From: Furcasterigmium furcatum
Lineage: Eukaryota; Ascomycota; Sordariomycetes; Glomerellales; Plectosphaerellaceae
Length of the DNA: 64,000 nucleotides
Assembly: GCA_001599815.1 (NCBI GenBank)
Contig: BCIA01000001.1
Coordinates: 6,220,978-6,284,977 of the forward strand
Direction of reading: 5' to 3'
The notes under the pieces are model-generated. The model saw only the letters and a program-made list of their open reading frames with translations. It was not told where the DNA came from and searched no databases. Positions within the stretch are counted from its first letter, which is position 1. Every line of letters starts with the position of its first letter. Shown here in pieces: positions 32,999 to 44,163 of the stretch. A program made the position numbers and the translations under genes.

Positions 32999-34237
32999 AT
33001 GACGCCCAATCAAGAGGCCGGCACCATCGGCCACCTCTCCGCCGACGAAGAACTCAAGCTCCGGGAGGCATGGAGTCTCTTCTTTGAGCTGGGCGGCCTT
33101 GATCTCGGTCCGGAACACAAGCATTCGCCGTCCTACCAGAACCTCAAATCCCACGTCAAGTCGCCGGAAGGCCTCCGGGAGGCCCTCTGGAAAGCCACCC
33201 CGGACCACCCGGACGTCACCATCCTCCGCTTCCTCCGGGCCCGGAAGTGGGACATTGAAAAGGCCATGGAAATGCTCGTGTCGTCCATCAACTGGCGAGA
33301 CGAGCGCCAGATCCACGACGCCGTCATCAAAAGGGGCGACTCCGCTGGCGCTCGCACAGGCGCATCACCGTCGCAGGAGGAGAAGGACCTCATCGAACAG
33401 TACCGCACCGGTAAGAGCTATGTCCGGGGTGCGGACAACGAGGGCCGCCCCGTGTACATCGTCAAGGTCCGCCTGCACAACCCCAGCACGCAGTCCTCCG
33501 AGACGATGGAGATGTACGTCCTGCACATCATCGAGACCATCAGCTGTATGATGAGGTCCCCGAGGGAGAAGTGCTGCCTCATCTTCGACCTGACGGGTTT
33601 CGGGCTCAAGAACATGGACTTTCACCTCGTCAAGTTCCTCGTCCAGGTGTTCGAGGCGCGGTATCCCGAGACGCTCGGGTCGGTGCTCGTGCACAACGCG
33701 CCGTTCGTGTTCTGGGGTGAGCAGATGACCTACACTACCTACATAACGAGAAGCACGTGCTGAAGCGGCATTTTAGGAATCTGGAGCGTCATCAAGCCCT
33801 GGCTCGATCCCGTCATCGCGGCCAAGATCGTCTTCACCAGCGGCAACGCGGCGCTGGCGAAATACATCCCCCACGAAAACCTGCAAAAGTCATACGGCGG
33901 CGGGGACCCGTGGGAGTACAGGTACATCGACCCCATCCCGGGGGACAACGAGCGCCTGGACGACGAGGACAAGCGAGCGCTCATCCAGGCCGAGCGGGCC
34001 AACCTCGTGACGCAGTTCGAGCAGGCGACCGTCGACTGGATCCGGGGGGGCCAGGCCCAGGCCCCGGCCCCAGAATCGCCAGAAGTTGGGAAGGCGGGTG
34101 AGGCGAGGGCTGAGCTCGCTGAGCAACTGAGGCAGAATTATTGGAAGCTGGATCCGTACGTCAGGGCGCGAACGCTGTATCACCGAGCAGGGGTCATCGG
34201 CGTCGGTGGGGTCATCGATCTCAAAGGGGCAAGTTGA
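32999..34237 (+). CDS. Sec14-like CRAL-TRIO lipid-binding protein
   Basis: Two exons, 32999-33716 and 33777-34237, encode 392 residues; the 60 bp intron (GTGAGC donor, TTTAG acceptor) joins PFVFWG to IWSVIKPWLDP. The N-terminal CRAL-TRIO helical part (TILRFLRARKWDIEKAMEML) and the lipid-binding core (GRPVYIVKVRLHN, CCLIFDLTGFGLKNMD, LVQVFEARYPETLG, KIVFTSGNAALAKYIP) are clear. Family members move phosphatidylinositol or other lipids between membranes, or regulate lipid kinases. A C-terminal extension of about 110 residues is charged and includes QLRQNYWKLDPYVRARTLYHR. No signal peptide is present. The TTG AAG codons directly before the ATG at 32999 are not considered a start. Confidence 0.9.
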
Positions 34238-35052
34238 TCGTTAAGCCGAGAGAGAGAGCAATGAGACAGAGAGAGAGCGATTGTCTTTTCTTCACATGAC
34301 GGGGCCTCCTCTTGCGACTTGCAGCTCGCGACGAGGGGAGATCAACCACGCCCAATGTGCATGGTGTAATGTCGATCACGGCATCGTGATGCCGCCTCCC
34401 CATGCTGCGTGCCTTGGAACATCCTGGCTCGGGCGTGCCCGGCTGTGACCCAGAACGGGCCTATGCCGACATCTGTCGTTAGAGGTGCGTAGCTCGTGAA
34501 GATCAATAAAGCTAAGCTCCTCCCCCGCAATGTCCGTTTCTGGATACCTTCTCGGCTGCCACCACGGCTCTACCCTCCACTACGCTGCCGACTCGCGCGT
34601 CTGCGGCTGGCACGGCATGGGTTGGCAACGTCGAGCCTGCAGTAGCGGCATTGTGTCAACAACGTTTGTGCTAATGCGCGGTAGCCAGGAACAGGCGCCA
34701 TGCCTAATATGTATGCGATGTGCGATGGGGGGATAGCGGGTTTGACTCTCCCCTCACCGGCGAACATCTTCCATCGGTGGTATCGTCGGTGGCAGCGTCC
34801 CCTCCCTGGTCGTACCCCGCGCTCAATCTCTGGAGATCCTTGGCTGGAGGGCCGAGGCTGGAATCCGGGGTAGACGTGGAGATGGCTGGGTCGCGTATAC
34901 ATGAGTCTGGGGAACCTCCTCGTGGTTGGAGTCTCGATGCAACATGACACTGGCCTGATATCGTCGCAGACTCAGGAGACGTCCCCAAGAGACTCCAGTC
35001 TCAGTGTCGAGAAACACAGTCTCCAACCGATTTGTTTCAGCCACCTGCAAGC
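34238..35052. other. Intergenic region
   Basis: A GA-rich microsatellite (about 34246-34280) follows the Sec14-like gene. The rest holds no supported gene and should include the promoter of the repeat-protein gene. Confidence 0.5.
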
Positions 35053-37944
35053 ATGAGGTTCCTCAAACTCTTCACGGCCTCCCTGGCTTCTGCCAGCTTC
35101 GTTGCTGGCGCCGCCCCCGACCCTTCGCTCCAGCTCGTCGAGCTCCTGGAGAAGCACAACCTGGCCCTCGTCCCTCGGTCAGAGCTGACGGATGCTCTGA
35201 CGGAGCTCAACTCCCTCCTCAAGAGCCAGCGGGCCCAACAAGCGCCGCGGCTGGTCATCCATCGCAGACAGAACGGGACGGCGCCGCCTCCCAGCTCGGG
35301 CGATGATGACTCGGACGACGACAGCGCCGACAGGCCCCAGCCTCTACTTATTCCCGGGCTAGATGGCCTCGGCGACATCTTCGACATAATCGGCGACATT
35401 GGCCCACTCCTGGCCGCCCTCAAGGACCTGTTAACCTCAGAGTTCCTCCAAGCCCTCCGAGATGCCATCGTCTACCTCGCCGAGACATTACGACCCCCGA
35501 CTCCCTCTCAAATCCGAGGTCTTCTCACAAGAGCAGGCCCCCTTCTTGATCTTCTCGACGAGCTGGACCTAGAAGAACTGGTGGGCCAGCTCAAGGACGT
35601 GGATATTGCCAGCCTCGTCCAGACGGCGCTCAAGCTCCTGACTGAGGGCAACCTCAACAATATCGAGACACTCCTAACAAACGGAGCATCTCTTCTTACG
35701 TCTGAGTTTGTCAATCAGACGCAGTCTCTCATCAGCGATGTTACGCCCCTCCTCGGGGAGCTGTCGCCTCTGATCGAGAAGATCACGGGGTTGGACATCG
35801 AGGGTATCCTGGAGGCTCTGGACCCCTTACTCACCAAGGAATCCATTGGCGGTGTTGTTGACCTGGTTGGCAATGCAGGATCTTTGCTTACGCCGACATT
35901 CGTCAACCAGACCAAGTCATTGATCGGAGACGCCGCGCCGTTGCTAGGAGAACTATCGCCGCTGATCGAGAAGCTTACAGGCCTTGATTTNGAGGGTATC
36001 CTGGAGGCTCTGGACCCCTTACTCACCAAGGAATCCATTGGCGGCGTTGTTGACCTGGTTGGCAATGCAGGATCTTTGCTTACGCCGAAATTCATCAACC
36101 AAACACAGTCGTTGATCGGAGACGCCGCGCCCCTGCTCGGAGAACTGTCGCCGTTGATCGAGAAGCTTACGAGCATCGACATAGAGGGCATTATAGAGGC
36201 TCTCGACCCCTTGCTCACTAAGGAGTCCATCGAAGGCCTAGTTCGAGTGTTGGCCAACGTCGAGTCCCTCTTAACCAAGGAAACCGTCGACAGCCTCAAG
36301 TCACTCCTGAAGAGCGCCGGGCCCCTCATCAACAAGCTCGCTGCCATTGACCTCGAGGGCGTGCTTGAGGCATTGGAACCCCTGTTGACCAAGGATGCCA
36401 TCGAGGGCCTGGTCGGAGTGCTGGCCAACGTCGAGTCTCTCTTGACCAAGGAGACCGTCGACAGTCTCAAGTCACTCCTGAAGAGCGCCGGACCACTCAT
36501 CAACAAGCTCGTTGGAATCGACCTCGAAGGAGTCCTCGAGGCATTGGAGCCGCTCCTCACCAAGGACACCATCCGTGGCCTGGTTGGACTCCTCGGCAAT
36601 GCGCAGACCCTTCTTTCGAAGACCTTCGTGTCTCAAACAAAGAGCCTAATCTCCAAGGCTGGCCCGTTGATCGACAGTTTAGCGAAGATCGACCTCCAGG
36701 AGCTCCTGGACCAGGTTGGCCCCTTGATCAAGGAGGTCAGCAAGCTCGATCTCGCCGGCTTGCTCTCTTCCGTACGCCCCCTTCTCACAAAGGAATCGAT
36801 CAATGGCATTATCGGACTTCTCGGGAACGCTGGGGATCTGTTAACAGGGAAATTTGTCAACCAAACTCAGACGCTCATCGATGGTGCTCTGCCTTTGATA
36901 TCGTCGATCGGCGAACTCGATCTCCCTGAGATTATCAGCCAGCTCTCGCCTTTGCTAACGGAGCTCGGCAAGATTGACCTTGCAAGGCTGGTGAAGCAAC
37001 TCTCGCCGCTCCTAGACGAAATATCCGACCTGGACCTAAAGAGTCTCTTCGATGCCATCGGCCCTCTCCTGACGCCCGACAGCGTCACGGGTATTGTAGG
37101 GCTTGTGGGCAACGCAGGAGACCTGCTGACGGCCAAGTTTGTCAACCAGACGCAAACACTCATCGGCGGAGCAGTGCCCCTGATAGAGGCACTGGGAACG
37201 ATAGACCTGAAGAAGCTCATCGGCCAGCTTGAGCCTCTCATCGAGGCTCTGGGTGAGCTGGATGTCGCGGATCTTATCGAAAAGGTCAAGCCGCTGCTCA
37301 ATTCTCTTTTGAAGATTGACTTGGCCGGCCTCGTGGAAAAGATCCTTCCTCTCCTGGACTCACTGGATGAGATTGATGTCGAGGGTATCTTCCAGACGCT
37401 CAAGCCATTCCTGACGCCTTCCACCCTTAGGGGTGTGTTCGGCCTCCTCGACAATGCCCAGGGGCTCCTGACGACCAAGTTCGTCAACCAGACACACACG
37501 CTAATCGGAGGCGCCGTTCCCTTGATCAAAACCCTGGACCGGATCGATATCGAAGGCCTCTTCGAGATCATTGAGCCACTACTCAAAGAATTGGACGGCA
37601 TAGATCTCAGTGGTATCGTGGACGCACTCAAGCCACTTCTCGCGGCCGTTAAGAAGATCGACGTGAAAGGCATTGTGGATCAGGTCCTGCCTCTCATTAC
37701 GCCCTCCACTATCAAGGGCCTGTTGGGTCTCTTGGGCAACGCCCAGGGGCTCCTGAGCTCAACGTTTGTGGCGCAGGTGTCTGAGCTTATTGGAGATGCC
37801 ACTCCGGTGAGTACCACACTTGAACATATCTTGACCGGGATCTGAAGTTTCTAACTTGTGCTTTCACAGCTTGTTGGAGCCGTCGCTGACTTAGTCCATG
37901 CGGTGCTACGTGAGCTAATTCCCAGCAGTGCGGCGAGGTTATGA
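35053..37944 (+). CDS. Secreted 19-residue-repeat protein, unknown family
   Basis: Two exons, 35053-37806 and 37870-37944 (63 bp intron, GTGAGT donor, CACAG acceptor), encode 942 residues. A signal peptide (MRFLKLFTASLASASFVAGA) is followed by a charged propeptide-like part with an HRRQ site, suggestive of kexin cleavage, and an Asp/Ser-rich linker. From 35635 to 37926 the protein is almost entirely 19-residue modules of consensus PLLxxLxxIDLxxLLxxLx, about 38 of them. Six of ten larger units carry the glycosylation sequon FVNQT or FINQT. The pattern predicts a long stack of short amphipathic helices. I do not recognise the family; cell-wall, adhesive or lipid-binding roles are guesses. The N at 35991 hides one residue. 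Confidence 0.8.
35635..37926 (+). repeat. Two-level tandem repeat, 57 bp modules
   Basis: Larger units beginning LLT start at 35635, 35827, 36019, 36211, 36382, 36553, 36781, 37066, 37408 and 37693. The spacings are 192, 192, 192, 171, 171, 228, 285, 342 and 285 nt. The last six are exact multiples of 57 (3, 3, 4, 5, 6 and 5 modules). Each of the first three is 3 x 57 plus 21 nt. Units starting at 35827 and 36019, and those at 36211 and 36382, are nearly identical in DNA over about 100 bp, indicating recent duplication or conversion. Confidence 0.9.
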
Positions 37945-38897
37945 TGGAATGCATGACGTCTATTCTAATCATCAGGTCTTAAGGGCCTTGAATGGGATTC
38001 TTTCTTGTGAAACAAGGTAGGGGATATTAAGGCGAATACCACGGTCTGGGCAGGCGGGAATTATCTCACACGGACAGCAGGATGACATGGAAAGGAGTTG
38101 AAGGGTGCCAGTCGTGCCAAGAGCAAGCGAGGCCGAAGAGAGCTGAGACTGATAGCATTGATACCACGGTCATTTCCAATACACCTAAACCAGCATCTCC
38201 CGCAGGAAGACGTGACAAAGTACAGGTACATGCCATGCAGGCCGGGCCCAGGAGCTGCAGCCAAGGTGGCATCCAGCATGTGCGGGTGTGATCTCAAGCA
38301 CGACCCCCTGTGCTCCCAAGTTGGGAGGGGCGCCGGCCTCAACGTGCTCGTCGGTTGTATGGCCTGTCGGAAGCTAGACTGCTTCAGAACACGAGCTGGA
38401 GGAGAGGCATGCGCTGCACCCCGCAGCGAGCGAGTGAATCGGGGAGATGGTGGTGGACAGGGGGGTCGAAAGGAGGGGTATCAGGCACAATCACATGTAT
38501 ATTGGTGATCTGCATGCTCCCCCGGGACTGTCAAATTGCGCCAAAGTTCCATTGATCTGCAGGCGAGGGCAGGCAAGGCATGGTAAAGCCTGGCAATCAA
38601 GTAATGTGCGCGGCCGTCATACCCGGCCTGGTGGCTGGCCTGAACATCGCGATCAACACGGACAAGCCAGGGTTCCCCGCAGTGGCAGGCCTCTTGTGCC
38701 ATCCACCCTGCTCAGACGTGATGGAGTGCACGAGCAGGTCTACCCAAGATAGAATAGTTCGATTCCCTGAGCCGAGGCCCCCTTGCGAAGTCCGGGGTTG
38801 GCAGTCACTCCATAAGTCCATAGTATCTAGATGAAGCTTGAGTTGACTGCGGGCGGCAGGTGGACGGGCAGCCACTCTTCTCCAGAGTTTCTTTACG
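37945..38897. other. Intergenic region
   Basis: Nearly 1 kb lies between the repeat protein and the DUF3712 gene. Short open frames on both strands show no conserved features. No repeat of the MITE family was found here. Confidence 0.5.
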
Positions 38898-40300
38898 ATG
38901 GCTTCAGAAATGACAACAGCGGCAACGCATACAAAGTCTTCGGCGCCTGAGGAGCGCAGAGATGGCTCGGTGGGAGACGAAGTGGCCGCGCCGGACGGGA
39001 CTCTCAGCCGTGTCTCGTCTGACGCCGACGAGGACGACCATGTCCGGGAGAAAGAGCAAAAGGTCGTCTTGACCAAGCGACAAAAGCTGAAGAGACACTG
39101 CGGTAGATTCTGGCTGTGGTATCTGATCGGTGTTATTATCTTCCTAGCGATAATGCTCCCGATCTTGTAAGTGGGCTCCTCGCCTGTGAGGAGATGCCCG
39201 TGTTGACTCTGTATTTCAGGTTCAAGGTCATTATCCCAGTCATCATCAACAATGTCATCAGCAGCCAAGATCTACCCATCAACCACGGCGCTCTGCGAGT
39301 CCTCTCCGCGAATACACTCAACATCACCCTGAGCACATCCCTCAACACGCCCCTCCCGGCCAGGATAGACCCCATGACCCTCGACTTCTATAATAAGAAT
39401 ACGACGGAGTACTCGCCGTTCTTCAAAGTCCCGCTCCCGGCGGCGAACGTCGACGGGAAGACTGAAATCGTGGTCACAAACCAGACTATCCGCGTGGAGA
39501 ACGACACGGAGCTGATGACCTGGTTCAGCAACTTCTTCGACAGCCCCCAGGTAGGCCTAACGGTGTACGGCAGCTCCCAAATTCACCTCGGAGCCCTGGG
39601 ATACGAAGCCAAGCTCGATAACACGATTGAGATGCCCGGACTCAACTACCTTGAGGGGTTCAACATCATCGACCTGAACTTCATTATGCCCCCTGACGAG
39701 GACGGCCACAACATTAAGGGCACGCTTAATCTCCCCAACGCCGGGCTTCTGACTCTAGGCCTAGGTAACCTTACATTTAATATGTTGTCTGGCGAGCTCA
39801 TGTTGGGCTTGGTGAGCGTCTATGATGTTGACCTCAAGCCTGGGAACAACACCATGCCCTTCGTGGGGAACTTCTTCTTCAATGAGCTTGTGCCGAACCT
39901 GGCCGAGATCCTCGACTCCCAGAAACAAGCCCTCAGCGACGGGGTCATTGAGATCCACGCCTCAGGGAACGCGTCAACCGTGAACGGGGAGCATCTCAAG
40001 TACGTCGAGGGCGTCCTCAAGGACAAGCGCGTGCCCGTCCGCATCCCCGTCATCACCCTGCTGGCGGACGTCGTCGGGGGCTTGCTGTCGTCGGTTAGCG
40101 AAAATGAGGGGTCCCTGATCGATGTATTCGGCGAGACTTTGGGGAACGTCACGTTGTTTGAGAAGCTGCTTGAGCATTGGGAGACGCCTGAAGGGGCGGG
40201 GGATGAGGCGAACACGCGGAAGAAGACCAAGAGGGGGAAGCCGGGGGCTTCTTTGATGTGGAAGTTGTTCAAGATGGGTTTGAGCAGCAAAAGGGGCTGA
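38898..40300 (+). CDS. DUF3712 single-pass membrane protein
   Basis: Two exons, 38898-39166 and 39220-40300 (53 bp intron, GTAAGT donor, TTCAG acceptor), encode 449 residues. A cytosolic acidic and Ser-rich N terminus of about 70 residues precedes a basic stretch (KRQKLKRHCGR) and one transmembrane helix (FWLWYLIGVIIFLAIMLPIL), so a type II topology is likely. The large luminal or external part has repeated beta-strand blocks with NxT/S sites (NITLS, NTTEY, NQTIRVEND, NLTFN), matching the fungal DUF3712 family. To my recollection a yeast vacuolar membrane protein, Tag1, belongs to it; a molecular function is not established. The intron interrupts the codon just after the membrane helix. Confidence 0.85.
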
Positions 40301-40335
40301 TGGAGGAATTTGAGCGAGCGCCGTTCTTGTCAAGG

Positions 40336-40490
40336 GGGTCACAGAAACGGTGGCCGCCCTCGGGACGATCACATCGACCAGACTTCGGATCGAGCCTCAG
40401 GAAATGGAGATGGCTGCTCTCTTGGACCTTAGAAAATTGAGATAGCTTCTGACTCAACTAGAAGCAATTCTAAGGGTGGGTTGTATTGCT
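40336..40490 (+). mobile_element. MITE-like repeat, copy M4 (right end lost)
   Basis: The left end GGGTCACAGAAACGGTGGCC and the inner block ACATCGACCAGACTTCGGA match the family. A GAAAATTGAGATAGC unit follows. No right inverted end can be found, so the copy is truncated around 40490. It begins 35 bp after the stop of the DUF3712 gene. Confidence 0.65.
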
Positions 40491-40728
40491 TGATGCCATA
40501 AAACATAAGACAGATGGACAATTATTTGCTGCTATTGCTGAGAGGAGATTCGCAGCAGCACTCTCCTCCAACCGACAATTAGATCCTCCCTCTCTATGCC
40601 AGAAGCCAAGCTCTATGCTCATTCACAGCCCACAAGGACAAACACCACCCAATGCCGCTGCCATACCATGAATTTGCCCCCAGAAAGTGCCGGGGCGCAC
40701 GTACTCCAGCCTCATGCCCTCATTATTC

Positions 40729-42583
40729 TCAAAGTTCCATCCCCAAGCCGTCCAGCACCTGTTTGATGATCGCACTCTCCGGTCTCTGGAGGATATCCCG
40801 CAGGATGGCCCTCTCGACCTCCATTTTGCCCTCGGGCACGGCCGATTTCAAGTACAAAGCGGCAACATGGAACGGCAACGTCGCGAGGTGAATGCGGAAG
40901 AACCCGACGACAGGCTGGAACAAGAACGGCAGCACCCCGACTAGCCGGCTGAAGCACTCGTCGGCCTTCTCGCTTTGCGTCTGATCGATCGCCTCGGGGT
41001 CCAGGTCCGGCGGTATGAGATCGCGCTGGATGCTGGCCATGATGAGGCAGCTCGACCAGTATATCCCCATGACGTGGCACGACGCGAGCTCGCGGGTCGT
41101 GATGATGACGTCGAGGTCCCCGGCGTCGGGCAGGAAGCGCGACATCTCCTCGGCGTGGTCGTCGTGCCACTTCTTGAAGTTCCTGGCGCAGAGCAGGGCG
41201 CTGTTGACGTTGTACTTCCGCATTCGCTCCCTTTTCGCCCCGTCGGCGCACGCCTTCATCCCGTCCACGGCTTCGAAGACGGCTGGGACGTCGACCAGGA
41301 CGCTGAGGAGCTCGTCGCGTGCGCTCGGGGGGTGCTTCGTCCATGGGATGGTCTTCCAGGCAGGCTGGCCGAGGAATGTCTTCTTCCGATTGCCCAGGGC
41401 TGCGTTGATCTGTTCGGGGTTGTCAGCATATGGACCCCAGGGCTCGGCATGTTGGGCCTGACTAACGAGATACGCTCTGCCGTCGACGAAGATGGCATGC
41501 GCGTCCCCTTCCACGAACGCGGATGGGCCCCGGGCGTGCATGATGGCGAGGTCGCCATGGATATGAGCCTGCCAGTTCAAGGACTGCACTGTCAGATGCG
41601 TCCCCCTTTCTGTCGCCGTAACCGGCGTGGGCGAGCCGTGCAGGACCTGTGATTTCCAGTCAGCAAAGCTCAATATCAGGGCGGGAGGGGGGCCCGGCTG
41701 AGTAGAGTAGCGCACCTCATAGATGCCGAAGTATCGGATCGTGGCCAAAATCTCGTTGCTCTTCTTCCTGTCCTTCGTTTTCAGAGCGCCCGAGACGTCC
41801 GCGAGCGCTTTGCCGTGGAGCTGCACTCCCCGCTGAACCCAGTCATTCTTCCCCTTCTCCCGGCCTGACGTGGTGAGCGCCAACGCCAGCAGGACCTTCC
41901 GCATCGGTCCCTGCTCCATGCAGAATTTCTGTGCTGACTTGACGATCCGGCCCTGGATATTGCCGGACACTTCCTCCGGCAGCTCGCGGGAATTGGGCAG
42001 ATACGCCCTCCAGAAGAGATCCATGTAACTCGCTTCGTGAGTCTTACGGGCCAGCCCGTCTTGGCTCACGATGAGCTCTGTCGCGTCCTCTTCATCGCGC
42101 TGCACGCGCCGCGCCGGCCGTCTGCGCCTTGCTAGCGACTCGTTGCTCTCTTTTGAGGTGTCCTCGATGAATCGCTGGCCGCGGGAATAAGCCCTGCACG
42201 GGAGGTCGTCTTCCAGGCATTGGCCGCACGGTGGTGGTTGACGGTCGCACTGCGATTTAGAGTGTCAGCATTCATCCGCCTGTATGACCGACGCAGAAAG
42301 GCGCCAGATTTGGTATCCGCTGAGATCGAATGAGAAGGCGTAGGGCTGACCGCGTGCGCAAGGTGTCATGCACGGCCGTTGTTCAGGGGCGCCCAAATCC
42401 GATATACGAGCGTATTCAACGGGGACGATGCATTGGTTGCGCATGTGGCTCTCGCTCGGCTCGCTCCCGGATGGATCATGGGGTTGTCGGAGTACCGCTC
42501 ACCTGTATTCTCCGTTCGAGACACGTCGCGCACGTCTGCGCACTCTCCATGAGGCCGACCAGACCCTTTGAAATCGCGTCCAT
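40729..42583 (-). CDS. Zn2Cys6 transcription factor
   Basis: The zinc cluster is split: exon 1 (42503-42583) encodes 27 residues ending CATCLERRIQ, and the next exon starts at 42249 with CDRQPPPCGQCLEDDLPC, giving C-x2-C-x6-C-x6-C-x2-C-x6-C at residues 18-45. The connecting 253 bp intron has GTGAGC, TGCTGAC and CGCAG signals. The frame then runs to 40729. A stop-free 69 bp segment at 41647-41715 (GTGCGC, TGCTGACT, CACAG) is probably a second intron, giving 510 residues, or 533 if retained. The protein lacks the basic run usual between the second and third Cys. The rest looks like a fungal regulator middle region; no target is evident. It is convergent with the DUF3712 gene. Confidence 0.75.
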
Positions 42584-44163
42584 CGTCTTGACTGCCGGTC
42601 GAATTTGGTCCACACATGCGCGCGCGTTCGCGGACTCCCTTGCGTAGTTATGTCTACCTCTACAGCGGCAATGCCATCATCGAGGCCGCGAGTTCAATCC
42701 TCCGAAATGGTAAGCTGACTGGCGTCTGGGGGCCGCGTCACTTGGCGATGGCCTCAGAAAGCCAGTACTGGGCCTGAGAAAGAAGAGCTGGGCCGTCAGC
42801 TGAGCGTCGGCATGGGCCCCCCCCGGAGAACTTCAGTAAGCCAAAAGGCGGAGCAGGGAACATGCAAAAGAAACCCACCGAAGAAGTTCCTGTGCCTCGG
42901 CCGCCCTTACTCAGAACCCAATCATATCGACGATGTCTCATCATGACGCCGGCCGGTCTTTGCGGAGTTTTCTCCTCGAACGCGACACGAAGTAGTCCGC
43001 TCCGTTGGAACTCGGGGAATCTCCACGATCATCACCAGACTGACCGATTGCGGTTCCGGCGAGGGGGCTGGAGCACAGCCCTAGGATGAAATAAGCCACG
43101 ATTGCCAGTGGCAAGGCAAGGCAAGCTGGTCAACCAACCGCTGGATGGATCCAGAACGACAAGAGCTGCAGGAAACGCTGCCGCGTCATCTGCTGCATCG
43201 GAGAAGGCGAGAACTTGATCTTCTGATGAAGTTGATCCGAGGAAGTTCAATTGAGCTTTCAAAGCGCGCTCGCACATCAATCAGCGTGCTCGATGTATCA
43301 CTGGGGTGAGCGAAAGAAACCCGCTCAGCCAAAATTTCGAGGGTTCCGTCTCCAGTACGAGCTCTTTTGGTCCTTCTGGTGTCCACCAGATAAGATGATG
43401 CCTTGGTCCTCTGCTATGCCATGAGGGTCACTCACAAAAGAGAGAGCCGACCAGCTATGTCACCGTCGAGATGCGCTGCCCTTAGATTCTCCTAATTGAG
43501 AACGAGGCCATCTCGATTTCTTCGAATCAAGACAGAGGCCATGTCAATTCCTTCGAGTTGAGAGAGAGGTCATGTCGAATTTCTATCGCTTGATCTGAAG
43601 TCTGGTGGTCGACATGGCCGTTCCGAGGGCGGCCATCACTCTGTAACCCTCTTGCACTCGGTGCTTCAGTCGACCGTTCCTCCGCAGCCCACTGGTGGTG
43701 AATTGTCCGGCATTGATCTGCAGCCTCTCGGCGAGAGATTGAAGAGTTATGCGTTGGATATTTGCTCGCGATGCCGCTGGAGGAGAGACGTCCGAGCACG
43801 GTTCACGCTAGCCCGCCGTCGCCCAGCCATCTCAAGGCGCGCACTACCGAAAGATGCGGCCTGTTAGTTCAGTGTCCCCAATACGACCATGCATGGCCGG
43901 CCGGCCGCCATCCGTAAAGTGCTGCAGGCGCCTCTTGAGGGTCTCGCTGTGGCTGGTAGCATTCGGTATGGCATGTTCCGGTCGAGTGCTACAACAGACG
44001 GCTCTGCGGTAGTGAGAGACGTTCTGGAACGTCTTCATCCAAGATCAATCGGGCTCATGGCGGGAGGTGCGCTGCGACGGGTCGTGGCTGTCAAGGGCCG
44101 ATGATCTCAATTGGCAAAGTAGCATGCTACAAAATGCATGGTGAAGGCCTCGGTCAGGCCGGC
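42584..44163. other. Gene-poor stretch with MITE M5
   Basis: Copy M5 lies at 43425-43649. A 66-codon minus frame at 43186-43386 (start MDTRRTKRARTGDG) looks protein-like at its N terminus but has no supported continuation, so it is not called as a gene. Nothing else was recognised. Confidence 0.5.
43425..43649 (-). mobile_element. MITE-like repeat, copy M5
   Basis: This 225 bp copy, read on the minus strand, begins GGGTTACAGAGTGATGGCC and closes with GTGAGTGACCC. Between the ends it carries three internal units of about 33 bp starting near AAATTCGACATGACC, GGAATTGACATGGCC and GAAATCGAGATGGCC. It is 33 bp longer than the two-unit copies M1 and M6. Confidence 0.75.

Noticed and set aside
42640..42715. 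tRNA-like stretch with a GAGTTCAATCCTC segment
   Set aside because: The T-arm stem pairs poorly, and no matching acceptor stem or anticodon arm can be folded. It could be a degenerate tRNA remnant at most.
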